This document shows, piece after piece, positions 50,492 to 58,296 of a DNA stretch of 64,000 nt. The DNA comes from JAKALD01 sp963817785 (GTDB taxonomy: Bacteria; Pseudomonadota; Gammaproteobacteria; Burkholderiales; SG8-39): NCBI GenBank assembly GCA_963817785.1, contig CAWFPL010000008.1:434001-498000 (forward strand), given 5' to 3'. Both the position numbers and the translations under genes were made by a program. Under the pieces are notes generated by a model. It worked only from the letters and a program-made list of their open reading frames with translations. It was not told where the DNA came from and did no database searches. Numbering within the stretch: position 1 is the stretch's first letter; the number at the start of each line of letters is the position of its first letter.

Positions 50492-50746
50492 ATGCCGTTC
50501 CAGTACGACCCTGCCAAGGCGGCCGCAAATCTCAAGAAGCACGGGATTTCGTTCGCCGACACGGAGGGCGTGCTCAAGGATCCGTTGGCACTGACGGTGC
50601 AGGACCCCGACGCCGAGGGCGAAGCACGCTTCATCACTATCGGAACAGGCAGCGCCGGCGAGCTGCCGGTGGTCGTGTACGCAGAGCGGAGAGCACCGCA
50701 TCATCTCAGCACGGCGCCCGACGCGAAAGGAACGCAAATCCCATGA
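50492..50746 (+). pseudogene. brnT: BrnT-type toxin gene with C-terminal frameshift
   Basis: 84 aa as read. FQYDPAKAAANLKKHGISFADTEGVLKDPLALTVQDPD-AEGEARFITIG and ELPVVVYAER match BrnT ribonuclease toxins. After AER the frame diverges; the next frame encodes GEHRIISARRPTRKERKSHEG and stop, the conserved BrnT C-terminus with its catalytic-type Arg and Ser residues. A 2-bp deletion (net frame change) near 50685 explains this. The product therefore lacks the RIISARR core and is probably inactive. Promoter-like AT-rich stretch ACGATGTATATATCCTGAGG upstream. Confidence 0.82.
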
Positions 50747-51045
50747 GGGCTGAATACGATTTTTCCAAAGCCAAACGCGGCGCGGTGCTCCCCCAAAAGG
50801 GGAAGACGCGCATTTCGATTTTCATCGACAACAACATCCTCGACGAATTCCGCGCACGCGCGCAGAAGGCCGGAACCGGATATCAGACGATGATGAACGA
50901 CGCGCTTCGCAGCTACCTGTCCGAAGCCGATCAGCCCGTCACCGAGAAGACTCTGCGCCAGGTGCTGAGCCAGGAATTGCCCAAATTTCTGCGCGACCCG
51001 CGTTCGCGCTCATCGAAGGCCGCAAAGGCCTCGCGCAAGGGCTGA
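50743..51045 (+). CDS. brnA: BrnA-type antitoxin
   Basis: 100 aa, start overlapping the toxin stop (ATGA). MRAEYDFSKAKRGAVLPQKGKTRISIFIDNNILDEFRARAQKAGTGYQTMMNDALRSYL is the BrnA ribbon-helix-helix/DNA-binding pattern; a basic tail follows. Represses the operon and sequesters BrnT. Intact even though the toxin is frameshifted. Confidence 0.88.
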   Translation: MRAEYDFSKAKRGAVLPQKGKTRISIFIDNNILDEFRARAQKAGTGYQTMMNDALRSYLSEADQPVTEKTLRQVLSQELPKFLRDPRSRSSKAAKASRKG

Positions 51046-51060
51046 CCCCTCGCGCCCCCC

Positions 51061-52224
51061 TCACCCAAACTGCCTCCTGAACCGCACCAGTCCCAGCGCG
51101 AACAGCGCCGCCCCCAGCGCCGCGGTCGCGAGGATCGAGTCCCACAACAGCCGCACCCCCGCGCCGCGCAGCAGGATGCTGTAGGCGATGTCGATGAAGT
51201 GGCGCAGCGGCGAGACGTACATCGCGTCGCGCAGCCAGGCCGGCATGCTCTCGAGCGGGGTCCAGGTGCCCGAGAGGGTGACGATCGGCATCACCATCAG
51301 CAGCACCAGCATGCCGACCTGCGCCGAGTTGCGCGCGAAGGTCGCGGCGGCGAGTCCCAGCCCGGCGTTGGTGAAGGCGTAGAGCGCGGTCAAGGCGAAG
51401 AACAGCGCCACGCTGCCCTTGATCGGCACGTGGTACAGGGGCTGCATGATGCCGAACAGCGCCACCGCGGTGCCGGCGAGCATGACCAGAACCATCGCCA
51501 CGACCTTGGCGAGCATGACCTGGAAGGGCGACAGCGGGCTCACCAGCAGCTGCTCGATGGTGCCGCGCTCTTTCTCGCGCACCATCGCCGCGGCGGGAAG
51601 CAAGATGCAGGCCACGGTCATCATGGTGAGCAGCTCGGAGATGGTCACGAACCACTTCTCGTTCAGGTCCGGGTTGGACCAGACGCGGATTTCGTCGGCG
51701 ATGCGCGGCAGGGGCTCGTTGGCCGCGCCGGCGCGCGCCAGGCGGCGCTCGGTCCACGCCTGCCCCATGCCGGCGGCGATGCGCACGCCGTAGCTGGAAG
51801 CGAGATAGCCGGTGTTGGCCTGGCTGGTGTCGACCATCAGCTGCACCGAGGCCGCGCGCTGGCCTTCCTGCAGGGTCTGCTCGAACCCGTCGGGGATGTC
51901 GAGCAGCACCTTGGCCTGGCCGCGATCGAGCATGCGCAAGCCCTCGCCCGGCCGCGCCACTTCTCCGACCAGCCTGAAGTAAGGCGGCTGGAACAGGTAC
52001 TCCAGCTCGCGCGACGCGGCGCTGTGGTCGCCGTCGCGCACGATCGTGCGCACGTCGTGCAGCTCGCCCGCGGCCCCGCCCGCCGCGATCACGATGTTGG
52101 CGGTGAAGATGTAGACGGTGTAGATGAACAGCGCCCGGTCGCGCACCAGCTGGCGCAGCTCCTTCACGGTCATGACCAGAAGCTGGCGCAGCCAGACCCG
52201 GGCCCCCGGCGCGAGCCGCCTCAC
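51061..52224 (-). CDS. ybhR: ABC-2 type exporter permease (YbhR-like)
   Basis: 387 aa from GTG 52224, overlapping the preceding stop (GTGA). One N-terminal helix (LFIYTVYIFTANIVIAAG), a large periplasmic domain (about 45-180), then five C-terminal helices with the ABC-2 consensus REKERGTIEQLLVSPLSPFQVMLAKVVAMVLV and MPIVTLSGTWTPLESMPAWLRDAMYVSPLRHFIDI. Second half-permease of the exporter, with the same topology as the preceding gene. Confidence 0.88.
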   Translation of the reverse strand: MRRLAPGARVWLRQLLVMTVKELRQLVRDRALFIYTVYIFTANIVIAAGGAAGELHDVRTIVRDGDHSAASRELEYLFQPPYFRLVGEVARPGEGLRMLDRGQAKVLLDIPDGFEQTLQEGQRAASVQLMVDTSQANTGYLASSYGVRIAAGMGQAWTERRLARAGAANEPLPRIADEIRVWSNPDLNEKWFVTISELLTMMTVACILLPAAAMVREKERGTIEQLLVSPLSPFQVMLAKVVAMVLVMLAGTAVALFGIMQPLYHVPIKGSVALFFALTALYAFTNAGLGLAAATFARNSAQVGMLVLLMVMPIVTLSGTWTPLESMPAWLRDAMYVSPLRHFIDIAYSILLRGAGVRLLWDSILATAALGAALFALGLVRFRRQFG

Positions 52225-53375
52225 GTGCGCGTCCTCTTGCGAAACGCCAGGTAGCACAGCGCCAGCGTGACGGCGGCCATGAGCGCGAATGCCGCCAGGT
52301 CCGGCCACAGCACGGACAGGCCGACGCCCTTCAGGAAGGTGCCGCTCACCGCGTTCTGGTAGTACATCGGCGGCACCAGGTGCGCGAACAGCCAGCTCGC
52401 GCCCGTGAGCGAGCTGATCGGCGTGATCATGCCCGAGTAGTGGAACGCCAGGATCACCGCCATGACCAGGGTGATGATCATGGCCGCCTGCTGGGTGCGC
52501 ACCAGCAGCGACACCAGCAGCCCGAGGGCGGCGATGCACAGGATGTAGAGCAGGCTCGCCAGCGCGAACAGCGCCAGGCTGCCCTTGAACGGCGCGCCGA
52601 AGTAGCGCGTCGCCATCAGCCACAGCACGGCCGCGTTGATCGCCGCGATCAGCAGGTTGGGCAGCAGCTTGCCGGCCAGGAACTCGGCGCGGCTGATGGT
52701 CGAGGCGTAGATGTTGTAGATCGCGCCGCTCTCCTTCTCGCGCACCACGGAGAGCGCCATCAGCAGCGGCACGGTGAGCAGCAGGATGAACATCACCAGC
52801 GAGGGCGCGACCGCCCAGATGCTGCGCGCCTCCTGGTTGTACAGGTAGCGCACCTCGAGCCGGATCGGCTGCAGCAGCACCGCCGCGCGCGCCAGGCTCA
52901 GGCCGTCGCGCCGCGCCAGGTAGCCCGCCTGGGTGGCGGCGTTGGCCGCCTCGTTGATCGCCTCCAGGTAGCTGCGCACGGTGCGCGCCGAGGTGGTGAA
53001 GGTGCCGTCGAGGACGGTCTGCACGCGCGCGGTCTTGCCCGCGCGCAGCCGCTGCGCGAAATGCGGCGGCACGACGATCATCACCCGCAGGCGGCCGTCG
53101 GCAAGCAGCGGCTCGCCCGCGCGCGCGCCCGGCAGCATGCCGCGGAAGGCGAAGTGCCGCGAGACGACGAAGTGCTGGATGTAGTCGCGGCTCGCCGGCG
53201 TGTGGTCCTCGTCCACCACCGCGAACGCGACGTTCTCCACGTCCTGGCTCATGCCGTAGCCGAGCACGACCATCTGCATCACCGGCATCAGGAACGCGAG
53301 CACCAGGTAGATGCGGTCGCGCACGATCTCGCGCCACTCCTTCGAGGCCACCGCCCAGATGCGCCGCAGGTTCAT
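52221..53375 (-). CDS. ybhS: ABC-2 type exporter permease (YbhS-like)
   Basis: 384 aa from ATG 53375, overlapping the ATPase stop (ATGA). N-terminal helix (YLVLAFLMPVMQMVVLGYGM), an extracytoplasmic domain to about residue 175, then five helices with VVREKESGAIYNIYASTISRAEFLAGKLLPNLLIA and YSGMITPISSLTGASWLFAHLVPPMYYQN. Partners with the next permease to form the channel. Confidence 0.88.
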   Translation of the reverse strand: MNLRRIWAVASKEWREIVRDRIYLVLAFLMPVMQMVVLGYGMSQDVENVAFAVVDEDHTPASRDYIQHFVVSRHFAFRGMLPGARAGEPLLADGRLRVMIVVPPHFAQRLRAGKTARVQTVLDGTFTTSARTVRSYLEAINEAANAATQAGYLARRDGLSLARAAVLLQPIRLEVRYLYNQEARSIWAVAPSLVMFILLLTVPLLMALSVVREKESGAIYNIYASTISRAEFLAGKLLPNLLIAAINAAVLWLMATRYFGAPFKGSLALFALASLLYILCIAALGLLVSLLVRTQQAAMIITLVMAVILAFHYSGMITPISSLTGASWLFAHLVPPMYYQNAVSGTFLKGVGLSVLWPDLAAFALMAAVTLALCYLAFRKRTRT

Positions 53376-55147
53376 GCCGCCGCCCTCTCCCCCGCGGCGG
53401 CCGCGGCGCGCTCGAGCGCCTGCACCCGGTGCACGAACACGTCCTCGAGCGAGAGCGGCAGCGGCGCCACGCCCTCGAGCTTCACCCCCGCCGCCGCGAG
53501 CGCCGCGCCGATCGCCGCCTGCGCGCGCCCGGGATCGGGCGCCAGCAGGTGGATGCGGCGGCCGAACAGGGCCACGTCGGTGAACCCGCCGCGCTCGAGC
53601 GCGCGCAGCGCCGCGAGCGGCCGGTCGACCGCCACCTCGATGAGGTGCCCGGCCTCCCGCTCGACGGCCTGCTTGAGCGCGGCGGGGGGCGCGTCGGCGA
53701 CGATGCGGCCGGCGAACATCAGCGCCAGGCGGTCGCAGTGCTCGGCCTCCATCATGTAGTGCGTGGTGACGAGCACCGCCACGCCGTCGCGGCGCGACAG
53801 CCCGAACAGGATGTCCCAGAACTGCCGCCGCCCGATCGGATCGACCCCCGAGGTCGGCTCGTCCAGGAACAGCACCTGCGGGCGGTGCAGCAGCGCGCAG
53901 CCGAGCGCGAGGCGCTGGCGCAGCCCCACGGGCAGGCGGCCGGCGATGTCTTTCTCGTGTCCGGCGAGCGCGCCCATCTCGAGGGCCCACTCGGTGCGCC
54001 GGCGCGCCTCGGCCGGCTCGAGGCCGTAGATGCCGGCGTACAGGCGGATGTTCTCGACCACCGTCAGGTCCGCGTAGAGCGAGAACGCCTGCGACACGTA
54101 GCCGATGCGCTGCTTGATGGCGCGGCCCGCGCGCCGCATCTCCGCGCCGCCCACCTGCCCGCTGCCGCTGCTGGGCGGCAGGATGCCGGTGAGCATCTTG
54201 ATCACCGTGGTCTTGCCGGCCCCGTTGGCCCCGAGCAGGCCGAAGATCTCGCCGGCGCCGACCCGAAAGCTGACGCGGTCGACCGCGCGGAAGCCGTCGA
54301 AGTCGCGCGTCAGGGCGCTCGCCTCGATCGCCGGGGCTTCACCCGCCCGCGCCGGGCCGCGCGGCGCCGCGCGCGGCGCGCTCGCTTGCGCGTGCAGCAA
54401 CGCGACGAACACGTCCTCGAGGTCCGGCGCGCGCCCTGCCACGCCCGCGCCCGGGGCCAGGGCGCTCACCTCCTCCGGCGAGCCGGCCGCCAGCACGCGG
54501 CCCTCGTGGAACAGCGACAGGCGGTCGAAGCGGCTCGCCTCGTCCATGTAGGCGGTGGACACGATCGCGGTGGCGCTGCGTTCCTGCAGCAGCTCGGACA
54601 GGATCACCCAGAAGTCGCGCCGCGACACGGGGTCCACGCCGGTGGTGGGCTCGTCGAGGATGATGAGCTCGGGCTCGTGGATCAGCGTGCACACCAGGCC
54701 GAGCTTCTGCTTCATCCCGCCCGAGAGGTGCTTCATCGGGCGCGCGCGGAAGGCCTCCAGGCGCGTCAGCGCGAGCAGGCGCCGCTTGCGCCGCGCGAGA
54801 TCCGCCGCCGGCACCAGGCGCAAGCGCGCGAAGAAATCGACGTTCTCCTCCACCGAGAGCTCCGGGTAGAGGTTGAGCCCCAGCCCCTGCGGCATGAACC
54901 CCAGGCGCCCCTTCACGCGCTCGGCGGCGCGCTCGCTGTCCAGGGCGACGCCGAACACCTCGAGCGCGCCGGAATCGAACGCGAGCACCCCGGCGATCGC
55001 CTTGAGCAGGCTGCTCTTGCCCGCGCCGTCGGGCCCGATCAGCCCGTAGGTCTCGCCGCGGCGCACCTCGAGGCTCACGCCGTCGAGCGCGACGCGCCGC
55101 CCGTAGCGCTTGGCAAGCTGCGCGACGCGCACCAGCGCGCCGGGCAC
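53372..55147 (-). CDS. ybhF: Tandem ABC exporter ATPase (YbhF-like)
   Basis: 591 aa from GTG 55147, 8 bp after the adaptor stop. Two complete nucleotide-binding domains in one chain. First: Walker A GPDGAGKSS, signature LSGGMKQKL, Walker B LIILDEPTTGVD. Second: GANGAGKTT, a degenerate signature LPVGLRQRL, Walker B VLFLDEPTSGVD and H-loop VTTHYMM. In the first domain the H-loop His is replaced (VSTAYMDEASR). Same length and order as E. coli YbhF. Powers efflux of an unknown amphiphile, drug or cation. Confidence 0.9.
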   Translation of the reverse strand: MPGALVRVAQLAKRYGRRVALDGVSLEVRRGETYGLIGPDGAGKSSLLKAIAGVLAFDSGALEVFGVALDSERAAERVKGRLGFMPQGLGLNLYPELSVEENVDFFARLRLVPAADLARRKRRLLALTRLEAFRARPMKHLSGGMKQKLGLVCTLIHEPELIILDEPTTGVDPVSRRDFWVILSELLQERSATAIVSTAYMDEASRFDRLSLFHEGRVLAAGSPEEVSALAPGAGVAGRAPDLEDVFVALLHAQASAPRAAPRGPARAGEAPAIEASALTRDFDGFRAVDRVSFRVGAGEIFGLLGANGAGKTTVIKMLTGILPPSSGSGQVGGAEMRRAGRAIKQRIGYVSQAFSLYADLTVVENIRLYAGIYGLEPAEARRRTEWALEMGALAGHEKDIAGRLPVGLRQRLALGCALLHRPQVLFLDEPTSGVDPIGRRQFWDILFGLSRRDGVAVLVTTHYMMEAEHCDRLALMFAGRIVADAPPAALKQAVEREAGHLIEVAVDRPLAALRALERGGFTDVALFGRRIHLLAPDPGRAQAAIGAALAAAGVKLEGVAPLPLSLEDVFVHRVQALERAAAAAGERAAA

Positions 55148-55155
55148 GGCCGCGG

Positions 55156-56265
55156 CTACCAGCGCGGCTTCGCCCACGGGGCGTCCTCGCGCCAGCGGAT
55201 CACCGCGTCGGCGGGCAGGCCCGGGGTCAAGCGGTGTCCGGGATTGCGGTCCAGGTACAGGCGCACTTCGTACACCAGCTTCACGCGCTCGTCGGGAGTC
55301 TGCACTTCCTTCGGCGTGAACTCGGCGCGCGAGCCGATGTAGCGCACGGTGGCGTCGAACGGCTGCCCGGGGAAGGCGTCCGTGTAGATGCGCGCGGGCA
55401 GCCCGCGGCGCAGCTTGCCGATCTGCACCTCGGGCACGTACACCTTGAGGTACAGGCGGTCGAGGTCGACCAGCTCGAACAGCGGCGAGCCCGCGTTCAC
55501 CACTTCGCCCAGGTTGACGAAGCGCGTGGTCACGATCGCCTGCGCGGGGCTCTTCACCGCCAGGTCGTCCAGCACGCTGCGGACCTCGCCGATGCGCGCC
55601 TGCGCCTGACCGCGCGCGGCCTCGAGCGCCGCGAGCTGCGCTTCGCTCGCCTTGACGCGCTGGGGCCCGAGTTCGGCGTCGCGCAGCGCGTGCACCGCCT
55701 GCTCGCGCCCCGCGCGCGCCGCCGCGAGCTGGTCGCGCGCCACCCGCCAGGCGAGCTCGGCCTGCTCCGCGGCCTGCGGGTTCACGAAATGCACCTTGGC
55801 GAGCCGCTCGGCCCGCTCGGCGTCGCGCTTGCTCTGTTGCTCGGCGGCGCCCGCCTTGGTGAGCGCCGCCTCGGCGACCCGCACGCCGGCCTGCGCGTTG
55901 CCGATCGAGTTCGGGACTTCGCGCCGCAGCACCGCGAGCGACTCGCGTGCCGCCGCGGCCTGCGCGACCGCCTGCGCGAGCGCCGCCTGCGCCTGCTGGA
56001 GCTGCGCGCGCACCGTCGCGTCGTCGAGCTGGACCAGCAGCTGGCCGGGGGCCACCGAATCGCCCTCGCGCGCGGCGAGCTTCGCCACGCGGCCGGCGTA
56101 CTTGCTCGCCACGGTGATGGTGTCGGACTCGATGCGCCCGTTGGCCTGGATGAGCCCGGCGGGGAAGGCATGCTCGCGCCGGTATTGCCACGCCGCGCCG
56201 GCAATGGCCGCTGCGACGAGCAGCAGCACTGCAACAAGCGCGAGCCAGCGGCGGGAAAGCGTCAT
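55156..56265 (-). CDS. ybhG: HlyD-type periplasmic adaptor (YbhG-like)
   Basis: 369 aa from ATG 56265; a GTG at 56295 would add 10 residues and no strong ribosome site decides. N-terminal anchor (WLALVAVLLLVAAAIAGAAW), lipoyl halves (GRIESDTITVASKYAGRVAKLAAREGDSV and VKSPAQAIVTTRFVNLGEVVNAGSPLFELVDLDRLYLKVYVPE), a long Ala/Gln/Arg coiled-coil hairpin (about 75-210) and a beta-barrel. Links the inner-membrane exporter to an outer-membrane channel. First gene of the four-gene operon behind a variant FNR-like box. Confidence 0.9.
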   Translation of the reverse strand: MTLSRRWLALVAVLLLVAAAIAGAAWQYRREHAFPAGLIQANGRIESDTITVASKYAGRVAKLAAREGDSVAPGQLLVQLDDATVRAQLQQAQAALAQAVAQAAAARESLAVLRREVPNSIGNAQAGVRVAEAALTKAGAAEQQSKRDAERAERLAKVHFVNPQAAEQAELAWRVARDQLAAARAGREQAVHALRDAELGPQRVKASEAQLAALEAARGQAQARIGEVRSVLDDLAVKSPAQAIVTTRFVNLGEVVNAGSPLFELVDLDRLYLKVYVPEVQIGKLRRGLPARIYTDAFPGQPFDATVRYIGSRAEFTPKEVQTPDERVKLVYEVRLYLDRNPGHRLTPGLPADAVIRWREDAPWAKPRW

Positions 56266-56348
56266 GTCGGATCGAGTCGGGCCGGAGAAGGCCACGCTCG
56301 AAGCGGACCCCTCGCCTTCGAAGCCTACTCAGGGCAGCGCCGGGAGCT

Positions 56349-56362
56349 GTTGATCTAGCGCA
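56349..56362. promoter_or_regulatory. Variant FNR-like box upstream of the YbhGFSR-like operon
   Basis: TTGATCTAGCGCAA, identical in all 14 bases to the site before hsp20 copy B; 84 bp upstream of the adaptor start. Reads TTGCG-N4-ATCAA toward the operon. Confidence 0.55.
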
Positions 56363-56444
56363 AAGCGGACCGGGGCCCGGGGTGCCCCGCGCGCGGGAGC
56401 ACGCGCTCGCGCCCGCGAGCGAGACGCGCGACGCTGGCGCGTCT

Positions 56445-57152
56445 TCAGGCGCGGATGTAGACCCAGCCTTCCTGGAGGCGCTTGACGATCTCGTCCAGCG
56501 CCGTGGGCGCGACTTTTACGCCGGGGAGCAACGCGACCGCGGCGCCCTTCTCGCGCAGCCGGTCGAGGGTCTGGTTGCACGCGACGTAGGTCAGGTTCGG
56601 ATATGCCGCGAGCAACTGCTCGAGGCGCGTCGCGTACGCGGACTTGCTGGCGCGCAGGATGTCCAGGCCGGCGCTGTTGGCGACGATCTCGACCTTGACC
56701 GGCCGTCCGGCGGCGCGCGCGTCGCGCAGGTAGTCCTCGACCTCCTGCAGCGCCGGGTCGACCACGTCGGGGCGCGACGAGGCGACGTGCACCAGGATGC
56801 GGTCGCCCGAGGCGCCGCGCAACTCGACCCCCGCGCGCGCAAGGATGCCGGCGACGCCGCCGTGCTGCTCGAGGCCGCTGCGCGCCAGCCAGCCGGCGGC
56901 GGCGAACAGCAGCGCGAGGCCGGCGACGCGCACCCAGCTCCGGCGGTTCGCTGTGGGCGCCGCGCCCCGCGGGTGCGCATCCGCGTAGGCGCCCTTCACC
57001 ATGTCCTTCACCGTGCGCAGCTCGCACACCTCGCGCCTGAGCGCCTCGTCGGCGCCCATGCGCTCGACCATCGCCGTCCAGTCGGCGGCGTCCAGCTGGC
57101 CGTCGACGAACGCGCTCTGCATCTCGCGCGACACTTCCCGTTCCCGGCTCAT
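56445..57152 (-). CDS. Anti-sigma factor with a periplasmic DsrE-like C-terminal domain
   Basis: 235 aa, start overlapping the sigma-factor stop (ATGA). Residues 1-60 (EMQSAFVDGQLDAADWTAMVERMGADEALRREVCELRTVKDMV) form an anti-sigma-type helical domain without the H-x-x-x-C-x-x-C zinc motif. One membrane helix follows at about 72-89. Residues about 115-235 align with the two secreted DsrE-like proteins encoded divergently: ILVHVASS, VKVEIVANSAGLDIL, VACNQTL (Cys192), LPGVKVAPTALDEI and EGWVYIRA. The conserved Cys is kept. The domain is therefore a probable periplasmic sensor that mirrors those proteins. I know no described anti-sigma factor of this build. Confidence 0.82.
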   Translation of the reverse strand: MSREREVSREMQSAFVDGQLDAADWTAMVERMGADEALRREVCELRTVKDMVKGAYADAHPRGAAPTANRRSWVRVAGLALLFAAAGWLARSGLEQHGGVAGILARAGVELRGASGDRILVHVASSRPDVVDPALQEVEDYLRDARAAGRPVKVEIVANSAGLDILRASKSAYATRLEQLLAAYPNLTYVACNQTLDRLREKGAAVALLPGVKVAPTALDEIVKRLQEGWVYIRA

Positions 57153-57691
57153 CGGATGCTCCTGACTTTGTTGTTCTCCCCGGCCGCAAAATCCGTCAGC
57201 CGCGCCCGCAGCGCCTCGCGCGCCCGGCACAGCCGGCTCATCACGGTGCCGACCGGCACCTCGAGGATCTCGCCGACCTCGGCGTACGAAAAGCCTTCCA
57301 GGTCGACCAGCGTCACCACCTGGCGCTGGCCGAGCGGCAGGCGCTCGATCTCGGCGCGCACGCGCGCGGCGAGCTGGGCGCTCGCGCTCGCGGCCTCTGG
57401 GCCCTCGCCGTGCGCCGCCATCTCCTCGTCGAGCGGCTCGAGCGGGCGCGCGCGGCGGAAATGGTCTCTCAGGCAGTTGGCGAGGATCGCGCACAGCCAG
57501 CTGCGCAGCCGCTGCGGGTCGTTCAGCTGCCCGGCGCGGTCGAGCGCCCGCAGCAGCGTGTCCTGCACCAGGTCGTCGGCCAGCCCGGCGTCGTGGCACC
57601 AGGAATACGCGAGCCGGTACAAGGGCGCGCGCTGCGCCTCGACTTGGCCGCGGAACTGCGCCGTGGCGCCGAAAATCCCCCGCATCCTCAT
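57149..57691 (-). CDS. ECF-family RNA polymerase sigma factor
   Basis: 180 aa. Region 2 (YRLAYSWCHDAGLADDLVQDTLLRALDRAGQL, RLRSWLCAILANCLRDHFRR) and region 4 (IERLPLGQRQVVTLVDLEGFSYAEVGEILEVPVGTVMSRLCRAREALRARL) are complete; region 3 is absent, as in ECF sigmas. Directs transcription of a small regulon when released by the coupled anti-sigma factor. The candidate promoter (-10 at 57698-57704) would start RNA at about the ATG, so a leaderless message is predicted. Divergent from the DsrE-like genes. Confidence 0.92.
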   Translation of the reverse strand: MRMRGIFGATAQFRGQVEAQRAPLYRLAYSWCHDAGLADDLVQDTLLRALDRAGQLNDPQRLRSWLCAILANCLRDHFRRARPLEPLDEEMAAHGEGPEAASASAQLAARVRAEIERLPLGQRQVVTLVDLEGFSYAEVGEILEVPVGTVMSRLCRAREALRARLTDFAAGENNKVRSIR

Positions 57692-57697
57692 GACCCC

Positions 57698-57726
57698 AAA
57701 GACGGTTCGAGCGCCCAGTTTATTCC
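57698..57726 (-). promoter_or_regulatory. ECF-type promoter for the sigma/anti-sigma genes
   Basis: Minus strand: -35 GGAATAA (57726-57720), 15-nt spacer, -10 CGTCTTT (57704-57698). GGAAT / CGTC is the general pattern of ECF promoters, which usually autoregulate. The -10 lies 7 bp from the start codon. Confidence 0.65.
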
Positions 57727-57736
57727 ATGGAATAAA
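57719..57736. promoter_or_regulatory. Perfect 18-bp palindrome carrying two back-to-back -35 elements
   Basis: TTTATTCCATGGAATAAA is its own reverse complement. Each half provides GGAATAAA to one of the two divergent ECF promoters. A dimeric regulator could also use it as an operator. Confidence 0.8.
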
Positions 57737-57757
57737 TCCCGCTCCTCGGGCGTCTTA
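57729..57757 (+). promoter_or_regulatory. ECF-type promoter for the DsrE-like genes
   Basis: Plus strand: -35 GGAATAA (57729-57735), 15-nt spacer, -10 CGTCTTA (57751-57757). Same elements and spacing as the minus-strand promoter. Predicted leader of about 55 nt with GAGGAGAG before the 57819 ATG. Confidence 0.68.
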
Positions 57758-57818
57758 CGTTCGCGTCGCGGGCCTGCCAGGCCACGGCACACACCACTAG
57801 AAAACTCGAGGAGAGCAA

Positions 57819-58247
57819 ATGAGACAAGCACTTGCAGTGATGACCCTGGCCGCCGGCCTGGCCGGATTCGTGGCTTCCCCCGCGGCCCAGGCCACCGGCA
57901 AGACCTCCATGACGCACGTCGTGATGCAGGTGAGCGACGGCGATCCGGCCAAGTGGCAGCTCGCGCTCAACAACGCGGAGAACGTGCGCCAGGCGCTCGG
58001 CAAGAAGGTGAAGATCGAGATCGTCGCCTACGGCCCGGGCCTCAACATGTTCAAGTCCGACTCCAAGGTCGCCGCCGGCCTGAACGCCGCGCTCGACCAC
58101 AACGTCGAGCTGGCCGCCTGCCACAACACGATGAACAAGATGCACCTCACCAAGGCCGATCTGATCAGCGGCGCGACGGTGGTGCCGGCCGGCGTGCTCG
58201 AGATCATGAAGCGCCAGTCCGAGGGCTGGTCCTACGTCCGGCCGTAA
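57819..58247 (+). CDS. Secreted DsrE-like protein 1
   Basis: 142 aa with signal peptide (MRQALAVMTLAAGLAGFVASPAAQA). The mature domain is a small Rossmann-like DsrE/DsrF fold: HVVMQVSDGDPAKWQLALNNAENV, VKIEIVAYGPGLNMF, LAACHNTM (Cys101), GATVVPAGVLEIM and the end GWSYVRP. In DsrE and TusD proteins the equivalent Cys carries a persulfide; here it would act in the periplasm. Paralogous to the next gene and to the anti-sigma C-terminal domain. Strong ribosome site GAGGAG. Predicted target of the local ECF sigma factor. Confidence 0.85.
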   Translation: MRQALAVMTLAAGLAGFVASPAAQATGKTSMTHVVMQVSDGDPAKWQLALNNAENVRQALGKKVKIEIVAYGPGLNMFKSDSKVAAGLNAALDHNVELAACHNTMNKMHLTKADLISGATVVPAGVLEIMKRQSEGWSYVRP

Positions 58248-58296
58248 GCCGGGACCGCCCGCCCTTCAGAACGATCATTCAAGGAAAATCCACGCA

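Noticed and set aside
53429..55342. 637-codon plus-strand open frame opposite the double ATPase
   Set aside because: Composition-driven shadow without domain motifs.
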